Source: an uncultured Bacteroidia bacterium
GTDB lineage: Bacteria > Bacteroidota > Bacteroidia > NS11-12g > UBA9320
Direction of reading: 5' to 3'
Assembly: GCA_905478335.1 (NCBI GenBank)
Contig: CAJQIC010000032.1
Coordinates: forward strand, 1-39,819
Length of the DNA stretch: 39,819 bases
Positions 7,832 to 15,223 of this stretch are shown here, one piece after another. Position 1 is the first letter of the stretch; the number at the start of each line of letters is the position of its first letter. The position numbers were made by a program, and so were the translations under genes. Below the pieces are notes generated by a model that saw only the letters and a program-made list of their open reading frames with translations, ran no database searches and was not told the origin of the DNA.

Positions 7832-8821
7832 TTAGTTTGCATTTTTTACAATCCTAAACCCAAAATGATTGTTTCCTCTGTTTTCAAAATCAGATGCCCT
7901 GGCATAAGATAAAAGCGTTGCGGAATGATAGTTCCACGAACCACCTCTTCTTACTCTTTTTGAATCGGCTCCTGGCGAAGTGTTAACGGGGTCAGTTGCG
8001 TCATCTGTATAAAAAGAGGCAATGTAGTAATCTTGACACCATTCCCAAACATTACCGCCCATGTCGTAAAGTTTAAACGGATTTGACGGGTAAGATCCCG
8101 TAGCTACCGAATGACCATCTGGATCATATACACCTGGAGCATCACCATTGTAATTGGCTTTTGAAGCAGACAAAGTGCCATCGTCTGTAGGATATTGCAA
8201 TTGCTGACCACCGCGTGCAGCATATTCCCATTGCGCTTCTGTTGGTAAGTCTAGATTGTAGTATTGAACAAATGCATTTGCACCGTACCATTTTACCCAG
8301 TTTACAGGCCAATCACTTTTGGTGTTGTCTAAAAGGTTAAAGCTGCCATTAGCATACGCAATCCAGCTCTTGTTGTTGATTGCCTCAGGTTCTCCACCGC
8401 TGGTACAACCGCCAGTTTCGCCCAATTGAATATAGATTTCTCCAGCATTAGGAGCGGAACCAATGCCTTTAACAACTTTTTCCATTCTTGAACCACAAGG
8501 GTCTGCAACGTTTTCTTCAACAACTTCGACCCAACCATCTTTAATGGCGTCATTTAGAAAGTCGATATATTGTTGATTCGTAATTTCTTTTTCTGACATC
8601 ATAAAAGCCGAGATGGAAACGGATACCTCGGGGGCATCGTTTGCCATGGTGCTTCCACCCATGGTGAACGTGCCTGCTGCAATATCGACTAGTGTAATAC
8701 TTGTCGGCAGGCTGTTATCTGTTGTTGTCGTATTCGAAGTTGGTGTTTCGGTATCATCTGTACAAGAAGTGAACACCGAAGAAAAGCAAAGACAAACTAA
8801 TATGAGGCTGTATTTAGGCAT
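7832..8821 (-). CDS. SUMF1/FGE-sulfatase-domain lipoprotein lacking the catalytic cysteine
   Basis: A 329-residue protein with a lipoprotein signal ending in FTSC (Cys at about 19), an Asp/Thr/Ser-rich linker, and a formylglycine-generating-enzyme-like domain (about 45-327). Family motifs are clear: TFTMGG, LPTEAQWEYAARGG, GNVWEWCQDY, RVRRGGSWN and a terminal FGFRIV. At the position of the catalytic cysteine pair after RGGSW the sequence reads NYHSATLLSYAR, so sulfatase activation is unlikely. It may be a binding or structural protein, like the GldJ/GldK proteins that share this fold. It lies within the sulfur-gene block on the same strand, with 158 bases to sqr and 113 bases to the YeiH gene, so any functional link is only positional. 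Confidence 0.85.
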   Translation of the reverse strand: MPKYSLILVCLCFSSVFTSCTDDTETPTSNTTTTDNSLPTSITLVDIAAGTFTMGGSTMANDAPEVSVSISAFMMSEKEITNQQYIDFLNDAIKDGWVEVVEENVADPCGSRMEKVVKGIGSAPNAGEIYIQLGETGGCTSGGEPEAINNKSWIAYANGSFNLLDNTKSDWPVNWVKWYGANAFVQYYNLDLPTEAQWEYAARGGQQLQYPTDDGTLSASKANYNGDAPGVYDPDGHSVATGSYPSNPFKLYDMGGNVWEWCQDYYIASFYTDDATDPVNTSPGADSKRVRRGGSWNYHSATLLSYARASDFENRGNNHFGFRIVKNAN

Positions 8822-8934
8822 GGACTATATGAATGTGTTTTTTTGAATGCCACTAAAATAGTCAATAAGGCCTAACACTTTTTATGGTGTCCAATTAATT
8901 CAAAAAAGGTTGGTATGCTTGGTCAAAGACCGGC

Positions 8935-9912
8935 TTAAAACAAAATGACCATAAGGCCGGCAATTACGATAAGCTCGAAGGCGAAGATTATGCCTCCAAA
9001 TATCAGCCCTTTTTTGCCCGCACTCATCAACGATTTAAGACCAACTTTTAACCCTATAGCGGCCATTGCTATAGCCAATAAGAAGTTACTGACTTGCTTA
9101 ATTATTGACAACAAAGTTTCTGGCAAAGGGACAAATGAAAATACCAACGAGATGACTAAAAATGCTATTAAGTACCAAGGAAGTGGAGCTGTTGATGCCT
9201 TACTGTCTTCATTTTTTGGAAGGCTTGCCCCAAAAAGCAATAAGGCTGGAGTTAGTAAAGCCACACGACCAAGTTTTATAGTAACAGCCATTTCGCCAAT
9301 TGAATCGCTGAGGGAAAACCCAGCGCCAGCGACATTGCCAACAGCGTGTAGTGAGGCGCCAATAAGTACGCTGTTTTGCACATCAGAGAGCCATGCTGAA
9401 GTAATAAATGGTATGGCAATCATACCAATTAGTCCATAGAGGTTTACTACTGCAAGTGCCAACCCAATGTCCGTTTTGTTTTTTACAATTTTTGGTGCCA
9501 ATGCGGCGATCGCGGCTGAACCGCATATGGCCGTACCAAAACCGATTAACCAGCCTGTTGTGCCCGGACATTTCAACTTTTTGGCAAGATATTTCGTAAA
9601 TATCAAAACCAAGGTCATGCTTACGGCTACAACTACTGCTGATTGCCATCCAAGTTTAGCTAGGCTGCCATAGTTAATACCAAAAGCCATCAAGGCTATT
9701 GATATTTCAAGTATCAGGCTGCTACTAAACTTTATACCAGGGCTAAATGAATCAGGTAATTTGATGGCGTTACCGAACACAACACCCAAAACGAGTGCCA
9801 TTAACACGGCGTTAAAACCGATGGCATTTGCCAGAACGTATGCGAACACAGTGATGCCAGTTGACATCAATAATCCACGATAGTTCTTTTGTATAAAGGT
9901 TTTGAGGGGCAC
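8935..9912 (-). CDS. YeiH family membrane transporter (putative sulfate exporter)
   Basis: A 325-residue integral membrane protein with about ten hydrophobic segments. It belongs to the YeiH / conserved hypothetical 698 family, recognisable from the GTAICGSAAIAALAP motif (about 126-140), the paired ASLHAVGNVAGAGF motif (about 187-200) and the late GLKVGLKSL segment. Members are annotated as putative sulfate exporters, and some are linked to taurine or sulfonate breakdown; substrates are mostly untested. Its start overlaps the stop of the upstream rhodanese gene by one base, a strong sign of coupled translation. This supports a role in moving sulfite, sulfate or another oxidised sulfur product. 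Confidence 0.88.
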   Translation of the reverse strand: MPLKTFIQKNYRGLLMSTGITVFAYVLANAIGFNAVLMALVLGVVFGNAIKLPDSFSPGIKFSSSLILEISIALMAFGINYGSLAKLGWQSAVVVAVSMTLVLIFTKYLAKKLKCPGTTGWLIGFGTAICGSAAIAALAPKIVKNKTDIGLALAVVNLYGLIGMIAIPFITSAWLSDVQNSVLIGASLHAVGNVAGAGFSLSDSIGEMAVTIKLGRVALLTPALLLFGASLPKNEDSKASTAPLPWYLIAFLVISLVFSFVPLPETLLSIIKQVSNFLLAIAMAAIGLKVGLKSLMSAGKKGLIFGGIIFAFELIVIAGLMVILF

Positions 9913-10310
9913 TATTTGGCTACTTCACCTGAGTAGCTTGAAATTCCACCAGATAGATTGAAAACTTTTGTGAAACCATTATCAATCATAAACTGCGCTG
10001 CCTTACCGCTTCGTCCGCCACTTCGGCAATATATCACGTAGGTTTTTGTTGAATCCAAACTTTTAATTTTCGTTTGAAAATCATCGTCATAGAAATTGAT
10101 GAAATGGCTAGCACCAGAGATGTAGCCTTCTGCAACTTCTTCAGGAGTTCTTACGTCAACAAGAACCACGTCCTTTTCTTTCAATTTGTCTGATAGATTA
10201 GCTTGCTCAAGGGTCTGAACAACTGGATTGGACGTGTCGCTATGCTGGTTGGTTGATTCACAAGCAGTCATAGATGTAAAGGCGGTAATAATGAATAAGA
10301 TTGTCTTCAT
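9912..10310 (-). CDS. rhodanese-like lipoprotein
   Basis: A 132-residue protein with a lipoprotein-type signal ending in MTAC (Cys17), so the domain is expected to be anchored outside the cytoplasm. A single rhodanese domain (about 33-130) carries the active-site loop CRSGGRS with catalytic Cys95, plus the conserved VDVRTPEEVAEGYISGA segment (about 51-68). Rhodaneses move sulfane sulfur between thiols, cyanide or sulfite, and the six-residue loop fits this class. It is the first gene of the sulfur block and overlaps the YeiH transporter gene by one base. A TAACTTCG box on the minus strand (10328-10335) could be its -7 promoter element. Confidence 0.9.
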   Translation of the reverse strand: MKTILFIITAFTSMTACESTNQHSDTSNPVVQTLEQANLSDKLKEKDVVLVDVRTPEEVAEGYISGASHFINFYDDDFQTKIKSLDSTKTYVIYCRSGGRSGKAAQFMIDNGFTKVFNLSGGISSYSGEVAK

Positions 10311-10400
10311 GAGTTTTAAATTCTACACGAAGTTAAATCCAAAATTCATTAGAATGCTATTGATACTTTTTATGAAAGTATTGGTGAAGCAGATAGTCGT

Positions 10401-11318
10401 TTAATTCTGAGTCTTCAGAATTCCCTCTTCGTATTGACTCCGATTTGAGGGGTCCATTTTACTCAGTAATTCAATCACCTTGGTTTTAACAGATGGAGAG
10501 GCTTGGTTGAATACCTGAATTAATTCTTCGGTTTTTGAATTGAAGAATAGTTTAAGAAGGTAAGCATTAGGAAGTGCGTCAAAAACCAATTTTAAATCTT
10601 TAACACATTGGTATATTTCATTTCTGGCCGACTCCATGTCTGTCGACATTACATCAAGTCCTTTAATATGGTAACGGTAAAGTGCCGATCGCAGTGGCTT
10701 AAATCGCGGGTCAAGAATATTGTCAATCAAAAAGTACTTATTTCGACTTCCGTTTCCTGCATTTGACTGCCATCCTCCGGCTTGCCCAGTACCAATGTTG
10801 GCAACGTCTCTAATGTTTAAAGCCTTTGCAAAGTAGGGGTCACCGCCATTTAACTGATAGGTGTCAAAGTCAAGACCGACAATGATGTTGGCATAAAACC
10901 CTAGCAGGCTTGTTAAATTAGAGGTATACGCATTTTCTTGAAACTCTAAGGATTGAAATTGCGCGTATTTGAAAACAACCGCGTTATCTAGATAACTAAA
11001 AACTTTGGTGTTGTACGACGAATTATAAACTGTGCGACTGCTTTGGATGTTAATGTTGGCTTGAATTTGGTCGATTTCGAATTTAGTAATTTCAAAAACG
11101 ATGTTGCAATTGATTTTTTCGTTTGGCGCAACCGTTCCGGCAATCCATTTTCGATTATTCATAAATTGAATTATCGAATTTTTTAGGTCATCAAATATCT
11201 GCTTATTGGTTACTTGTACCTGGGTTGTAATAACATCAACGGTGCAATTCAAGTCCTGCGCAAAGGTTGAAACACTTGTCAAAAGGAGTGTCAATATAAC
11301 GATACACGTCTTTTTCAT
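10401..11318 (-). CDS. porD: DUF4835 family protein, probable T9SS protein PorD
   Basis: A 305-residue protein with a signal peptide (about 1-20, ending FAQ) and the DUF4835 domain, recognisable from DLNCTVDVITTQVQ at the mature N-terminus, FMNNRKW (about 53-59) and the central GLDFDTYQLNGGDPYF segment (about 150-165). The family is restricted to Bacteroidota, typically follows coaBC, and is often named type IX secretion protein PorD. That assignment is from memory of family naming and its molecular role is not defined. It is predicted to be periplasmic or outer-membrane associated. It starts 3 bases after coaBC ends and closes the operon; recN, which often follows in relatives, is absent. 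Confidence 0.8.
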   Translation of the reverse strand: MKKTCIVILTLLLTSVSTFAQDLNCTVDVITTQVQVTNKQIFDDLKNSIIQFMNNRKWIAGTVAPNEKINCNIVFEITKFEIDQIQANINIQSSRTVYNSSYNTKVFSYLDNAVVFKYAQFQSLEFQENAYTSNLTSLLGFYANIIVGLDFDTYQLNGGDPYFAKALNIRDVANIGTGQAGGWQSNAGNGSRNKYFLIDNILDPRFKPLRSALYRYHIKGLDVMSTDMESARNEIYQCVKDLKLVFDALPNAYLLKLFFNSKTEELIQVFNQASPSVKTKVIELLSKMDPSNRSQYEEGILKTQN

Positions 11319-11321
11319 GGA

Positions 11322-12524
11322 CTATTTGATGATGGTTATTAGCTTGTTCACGATGTCTTTAGCCACTTGCTTTTTACTCTTTAAGTCAAATGTACATATT
11401 TCACCAGTTTTGTCTATGGTTGTGATTTTGTTGGTATCGTGCCCAAACCCCGCACCTTTATCTTCTAATGTGTTAAGAACAATCAAATCTAAGTTTTTCC
11501 TTTTTAGTTTACCTGAAGCATTATCAACGGCGTCATTGGTTTCCAGTGCAAATCCAATTAAGATCTGATTTTTTGATTTTAATTGACCTAGTTCTGCAAG
11601 GGTATCCGGAGTTTTAACGAGTTCTAAGGCTAAGGTATTGGAAGACTTCTTAATCTTTTTGTCAGTTTTTGTTAACGGGGTGAAGTCTGCCACTGCGGCT
11701 GATAATATCCCAGCATCACAGCTAGGAAATTCTTTGACACACGCATCCCGCATTTCTTGTGCCGTTTGAATCCGCAATACGTTTATGTTCTTATGAAAGT
11801 CGAATTGATGAGCAGTAGGGCCTAGCACTAAAGTTACATGTGCACCTCGCTTAGCGAGTTCATTGGCGATGGAAACGCCCATTTTGCCTGTACTTCTGTT
11901 TCCAATAAATCGAACGGGGTCGATTGGCTCATGGGTTGGCCCCGCGTTAACTAAGATTTTTTTTTTTTCGAAGTCGTTAGATGCGCTAAGAAAATCAGTC
12001 AGATAGTTGTGGATAATTTCAGGTTCAGCCATCCGTCCAGGTCCTACAAGTCCGCTTGCCAATTCTCCAGACTCGAATGGAATAATGGAAACACCATCGG
12101 TAGTTAATGTTTTTAAATTCCGCTCTAAACTAGGGTGATTTGCCATGTCCAAATCCATAGCTGGAGCAACAATGACTGGGTTTTTTGAAGAAAAATATGT
12201 GGCAAGTAAGAGGTTGTCACATATGCCATTGGCCATTTTAGCAATGGTATTACTGGTTGCTGGAGCTATAAGGTAGATGTCGGCCCAAACAGCCAATTCT
12301 ACATGGTTTGACCACTCTCCAGACTCCGTGTCAAAAAAATCCGTATAAACAGGATTTTTGGATAATGTAGAAAGTGTAAGTGGGCCAATAAAAGCTTTTG
12401 CTGATTCCGTCATAATCACTTTGACGTTGGCACCAGATTTAATCAAATGTCTGATAATGTAGGCAGCCTTATAGGCCGCAATACCACCGCAAACACCAAG
12501 AAGAATATTCTTCTTATTCAGCAT
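11322..12524 (-). CDS. coaBC: bifunctional phosphopantothenoylcysteine decarboxylase / phosphopantothenate-cysteine ligase
   Basis: A 400-residue cytoplasmic enzyme performing two consecutive steps of CoA synthesis. The N-terminal flavin decarboxylase half (CoaC, about 1-185) has the start motif ILLGVCGGIAAYKA, the catalytic His74 in NHVELA and the PAMDLDM loop (about 121-127). The C-terminal ligase half (CoaB, about 190-400) has NAGPTHEPIDPVRFIGNRS, the AAVADF motif and KKIKKSS. In the decarboxylase flap, where E. coli has ACG with catalytic Cys158, this protein reads ASG with Ser157 just before GPGRM. The Cys reduces the aminoenethiol intermediate in characterised homologues. The gene overlaps rpoZ by 11 bases and is followed 3 bases later by porD. 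Confidence 0.96.
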   Translation of the reverse strand: MLNKKNILLGVCGGIAAYKAAYIIRHLIKSGANVKVIMTESAKAFIGPLTLSTLSKNPVYTDFFDTESGEWSNHVELAVWADIYLIAPATSNTIAKMANGICDNLLLATYFSSKNPVIVAPAMDLDMANHPSLERNLKTLTTDGVSIIPFESGELASGLVGPGRMAEPEIIHNYLTDFLSASNDFEKKKILVNAGPTHEPIDPVRFIGNRSTGKMGVSIANELAKRGAHVTLVLGPTAHQFDFHKNINVLRIQTAQEMRDACVKEFPSCDAGILSAAVADFTPLTKTDKKIKKSSNTLALELVKTPDTLAELGQLKSKNQILIGFALETNDAVDNASGKLKRKNLDLIVLNTLEDKGAGFGHDTNKITTIDKTGEICTFDLKSKKQVAKDIVNKLITIIK

Positions 12525-12837
12525 TATCGGCTGGGTTTCTGAAATAAACCTGACCGTTCAGAAATTCTTCGGTAGCCATCAATGTTGGCTTTGGTAAAGA
12601 CTCATAGTACTTAGAGATTTCAATTTGCTCTCTGTTCTCAAAGATTTCTTCTAAGTTGTCAGTGTCAGAAGCAAACTCGTCCAATTTGGCGTTGAGTTCC
12701 TCCTTCAATTGACCAGAAAGTTGATTTGCTCTTTTGGCAATAATTACCACTGATTCGTAAAGATTTCCTGTTGGAGTGTCTAGCTCACGGGTGTCTCTTG
12801 AAATCGTTGAACTTGGTGCGTCAATGTGCTTATTCAT
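12514..12837 (-). CDS. rpoZ: RNA polymerase omega subunit (RpoZ/Rpb6-like)
   Basis: A 107-residue protein of the Bacteroidota-type omega family. Characteristic segments are SRDTRELDTPTGNLYESVVIIAKRANQL (about 13-40) and ENREQIEISKYYESLPKPTL. Omega stabilises the beta-prime subunit of RNA polymerase and helps assembly. I chose the ATG at 12837: an upstream in-frame ATG at 12876 would overlap bamD by 29 bases and add 13 basic residues not expected in the family, while the chosen start leaves a 10-base gap. The 3' end overlaps coaBC by 11 bases. The gene is second in the operon bamD-rpoZ-coaBC-porD. Confidence 0.93.
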   Translation of the reverse strand: MNKHIDAPSSTISRDTRELDTPTGNLYESVVIIAKRANQLSGQLKEELNAKLDEFASDTDNLEEIFENREQIEISKYYESLPKPTLMATEEFLNGQVYFRNPADNAE

Positions 12838-12847
12838 ATCTCTATGT

Positions 12848-13654
12848 TTAGTTAGATGTCGTTTTAAGTAAGGCAATAAGTTCAGCGCTATCCGCTTTCA
12901 TTTGCTTTACGTCTTTGACATATTTGTTATTGGTATAATTCGTTAAAAATTCGTCTGCTTCTTCTAATGCTGTTTCGTAGCGACTAGATTGTTCTGTCTT
13001 TACACTCTGTTTCGCATATAAAAATGCGGATCGAACAATGTAAAAATCAACCTTGTCTTTTTCCGGGATATCCGGAAAATCAATAATCGCATTTTTAAAC
13101 GAAGTATAAGCAGAAAGGTAAGACTCCATGTTAAAATACAGCATCGCTGTGCTGTACGCTTTTTCGTGTAGTCTAGAGCGAAGCTGATCAATAAGCTCGT
13201 TACCCGTTGCTACAGAGGCACTTTGCGGATATCGATTGATAAAAAGTTGAATTGCCTCTATCGCTTTTTTTGTATTCGTTTGGTCGAGCTCGGCGACCAA
13301 TGTTTGCTCAAATTCACATCGAGCAATCATAAAAGCAGCTTGTTCGTGATACTTGCTTTGCGGGTATCTTTCAGCAAAATTTTGAAAATGATAACCTGCT
13401 AAAGAGTAATCATTCATTCCGAAATGTGTAAAGGAAAATAGGAAATACACTTCCTCGGCATCAGTGCCTCTTGGAAACTTTCCAATAAGTTGCTCAAGCA
13501 TAATCTGAGCGCGAGCATAATCCCCCTTGTTGTAATATTTGCGAGATGTTTCTAATTTCTGGTCGAGCGTACCTTTCTTCAATACCTTTTGATATTCACA
13601 ACCTGTGGTTAGGCCAAGGCACAATAACGTTATCAGAATTAGACGAAAGCTCAT
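12848..13654 (-). CDS. bamD: outer membrane assembly lipoprotein BamD
   Basis: A 268-residue lipoprotein of the BAM complex that inserts beta-barrel proteins into the outer membrane. The signal ends in a lipobox (LTTGC), followed by EYQKVLKKGT, which is typical of Bacteroidota BamD. It consists of helical TPR-like hairpins: YYNKGDYARAQIMLEQLI, YFLFSFTHFGMNDYSLAGYHF, FAERYPQSKY and RYPQS. I prefer the ATG at 13654 over TTG at 13669 because the TTG lies inside the -7 box of the promoter (13667-13674). It is the first gene of the operon and is 10 bases from rpoZ. Confidence 0.94.
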   Translation of the reverse strand: MSFRLILITLLCLGLTTGCEYQKVLKKGTLDQKLETSRKYYNKGDYARAQIMLEQLIGKFPRGTDAEEVYFLFSFTHFGMNDYSLAGYHFQNFAERYPQSKYHEQAAFMIARCEFEQTLVAELDQTNTKKAIEAIQLFINRYPQSASVATGNELIDQLRSRLHEKAYSTAMLYFNMESYLSAYTSFKNAIIDFPDIPEKDKVDFYIVRSAFLYAKQSVKTEQSSRYETALEEADEFLTNYTNNKYVKDVKQMKADSAELIALLKTTSN

Positions 13655-13666
13655 TTTAAAAGTTGG

Positions 13667-13697
13667 CAAAGATAAATTATATAATCAGGTATTACAA
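13667..13697 (-). promoter_or_regulatory. Bacteroidota-type promoter for the bamD operon
   Basis: On the minus strand, TTG at 13697-13695 is followed after 20 bp by TATCTTTG at 13674-13667. This is an exact match to the primary-sigma consensus of Bacteroidota (TTG, 17-23 bp, TAnnTTTG). A start about 6-7 bases downstream would give a very short leader before the ATG at 13654. Confidence 0.65.
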
Positions 13698-13725
13698 TTA
13701 TTTAAACGGTAATGCAGCCCTTTTG

Positions 13726-13754
13726 TTACATGCCTTTAGGCCTGAAGCCTGTAA
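13726..13754. other. imperfect dyad in the bamD / aminotransferase intergenic region
   Basis: The outer arms TTACA and TGTAA (13726-13730 and 13750-13754) enclose TGCC and GCC half-sites around AGGCCT. This is an imperfect symmetry in the 255-base gap between two divergent transcripts. Apart from the two promoters and this dyad I see no gene, RNA or repeat in the gap. Confidence 0.25.
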
Positions 13755-13879
13755 TTATTCTCTGGTGCGGAATAAAGTTTAGTCAACAATCAAACAATTC
13801 CCCGTATCTAGGGCATTACAGTCCAACTAAAAAATAAAAAACTTATCTGCAGTGAAGGCGTCAGTTTACCCCTTTTTCG

Positions 13880-13887
13880 TACTTTTG
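13880..13887 (+). promoter_or_regulatory. -7 promoter element for the alpha-oxoamine synthase gene
   Basis: TACTTTTG is an exact match to TAnnTTTG, 22 bases upstream of the ATG at 13910. No TTG -33 box is present at the expected distance, so the assignment rests on the -7 box alone. Confidence 0.45.
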
Positions 13888-13909
13888 CGCAAATATTTAC
13901 TGATAATAA

Positions 13910-15160
13910 ATGGATCTTTTTGAGAAACTATCTTCCAACATGGGGCCTTTGGCGCTTCACGCGGATGAAGCTAAGGGATATTACACGTTCCCAAAGCTAG
14001 AAGGTGAGATCGCACCACGAATGATGTTTAATGGTGAAGAACGCCTAATATGGAGTTTGAATAACTATCTTGGGTTAGCTAACCATCCTGAAGTACGTAA
14101 GGCAGATGCTGATGCAACCGCGGCATACGGATTGGCCTATCCAATGGGTGCTCGTATGATGTCGGGTAATTCGACAAATCACGAATTGTTAGAGGAAGAA
14201 TTGAGCAAATTTGTTCAAAAGGAAGATACCATGTTGCTAAACTTTGGCTATCAAGGTGTTTTGTCCATTATCGACGCAGTGGTTGATCGACACGATGTCA
14301 TTGTATATGATGCTGAATCACATGCATGTATTATCGACGGCGTTCGCTTACATCAAGGAAAACGCTTTGTGTATGCACACAACGACATGGAAAACCTTGA
14401 AAAGCAGTTGGGTCGTGCGACTAAACTGGCAGAGAAAACAGGTGGAGCGATATTGGTCATTACAGAAGGTGTTTTTGGAATGTCTGGAAATCAAGGAGAC
14501 TTGAAAGGCGTTATTGAACTTAAGAAAAAGTATAACTTTAGATTGCTTGTTGACGATGCTCACGGATTCGGAACCTTAGGAAAAACAGGCGCTGGAGCTG
14601 GTGAAGAACAAGGCGTTCAACAAGATATTGATTTATACTTCTCAACGTTTGCAAAGTCTATGGCGAGCATAGGAGCATTTGTAAGCGGAGACAAAAAAAT
14701 AATTGAATATTTGAGATACAATACCAGATCTCAAATTTTTGCAAAGTCTGTTCCAATGCCATTGGTAATTGGCGCTTTGAAACGTCTTGAATTGTTGCAA
14801 ACACAACCTGAAATCAAGGCAAACTTGTGGAAAGTTGTTGACGCACTGCAAGGTGGTTTGCGCAAAGAAGGGTTCAACATAGGTACAACAAAATCTTGTG
14901 TTACTCCTGTTATTCTAAATGGTACAGTGGAGGAAGCTTTGCATTTAATCCATGACTTGAGAGAGAACTACGGAATTTTCTGTTCAATTGTGGTTTATCC
15001 GGTTGTTCCTAAAGGAATTATCATGTTGAGATTAATACCAACAGCAGCACATTCGCTTGACGACGTGGAAATGACTATTAAGGCATTTGGCGCAATTAAA
15101 GAAAAACTAGCCAATGGCGAATATCAAAAAAATGAAGTTGCTGACCTTTCATTAGGATAG
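13910..15160 (+). CDS. PLP-dependent alpha-oxoamine synthase (serine palmitoyltransferase / cysteate acyltransferase type)
   Basis: A 416-residue cytoplasmic fold-type I PLP enzyme of the family containing KBL, BioF and serine palmitoyltransferase. Visible features are NNYLGLANHP (51-60), the stacking His138 in ESHAC, DDAHGFG with Asp215-His218, and the Schiff-base Lys249 in FSTFAKSMASIG. Such enzymes condense an amino acid with an acyl-CoA or acyl-ACP and release CO2. In Bacteroidota the likely products are the sphingoid base (from serine) or the capnoid base of sulfonolipids (from cysteate); biotin synthesis by BioF is less likely because no bio genes are adjacent. The substrate cannot be told from sequence alone. 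It is monocistronic, with a strong terminator after it. Confidence 0.8.
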   Translation: MDLFEKLSSNMGPLALHADEAKGYYTFPKLEGEIAPRMMFNGEERLIWSLNNYLGLANHPEVRKADADATAAYGLAYPMGARMMSGNSTNHELLEEELSKFVQKEDTMLLNFGYQGVLSIIDAVVDRHDVIVYDAESHACIIDGVRLHQGKRFVYAHNDMENLEKQLGRATKLAEKTGGAILVITEGVFGMSGNQGDLKGVIELKKKYNFRLLVDDAHGFGTLGKTGAGAGEEQGVQQDIDLYFSTFAKSMASIGAFVSGDKKIIEYLRYNTRSQIFAKSVPMPLVIGALKRLELLQTQPEIKANLWKVVDALQGGLRKEGFNIGTTKSCVTPVILNGTVEEALHLIHDLRENYGIFCSIVVYPVVPKGIIMLRLIPTAAHSLDDVEMTIKAFGAIKEKLANGEYQKNEVADLSLG

Positions 15161-15180
15161 CAAACGAATACGATAAATGA

Positions 15181-15217
15181 AAAGGCCTTGAATGATCACA
15201 TTCAGGGCCTTTTTTTT
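15181..15217 (+). terminator. rho-independent terminator after the alpha-oxoamine synthase gene
   Basis: A 14-bp stem (15181-15194 with 15199-15212, containing one G-T pair) encloses the 4-base loop ATCA and runs into a tract of eight T (15210-15217). It lies 20 bases after the stop codon. Confidence 0.9.
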
Positions 15218-15223
15218 ATAAAA

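Noticed and set aside
8945-9673. Plus-strand reading frames opposite the YeiH gene
   Set aside because: They are antisense to a clear ten-helix transporter and show no independent protein features.
12838-12876. Longer N-terminus of the omega subunit
   Set aside because: It would overlap bamD by 29 bases and adds basic residues unlike the family start.
15188-15223. Upstream TTG start of the helix-hairpin-helix protein
   Set aside because: The codon is inside a strong terminator stem, and the added residues are simply its translation; ATG 15224 directly precedes the membrane segment.
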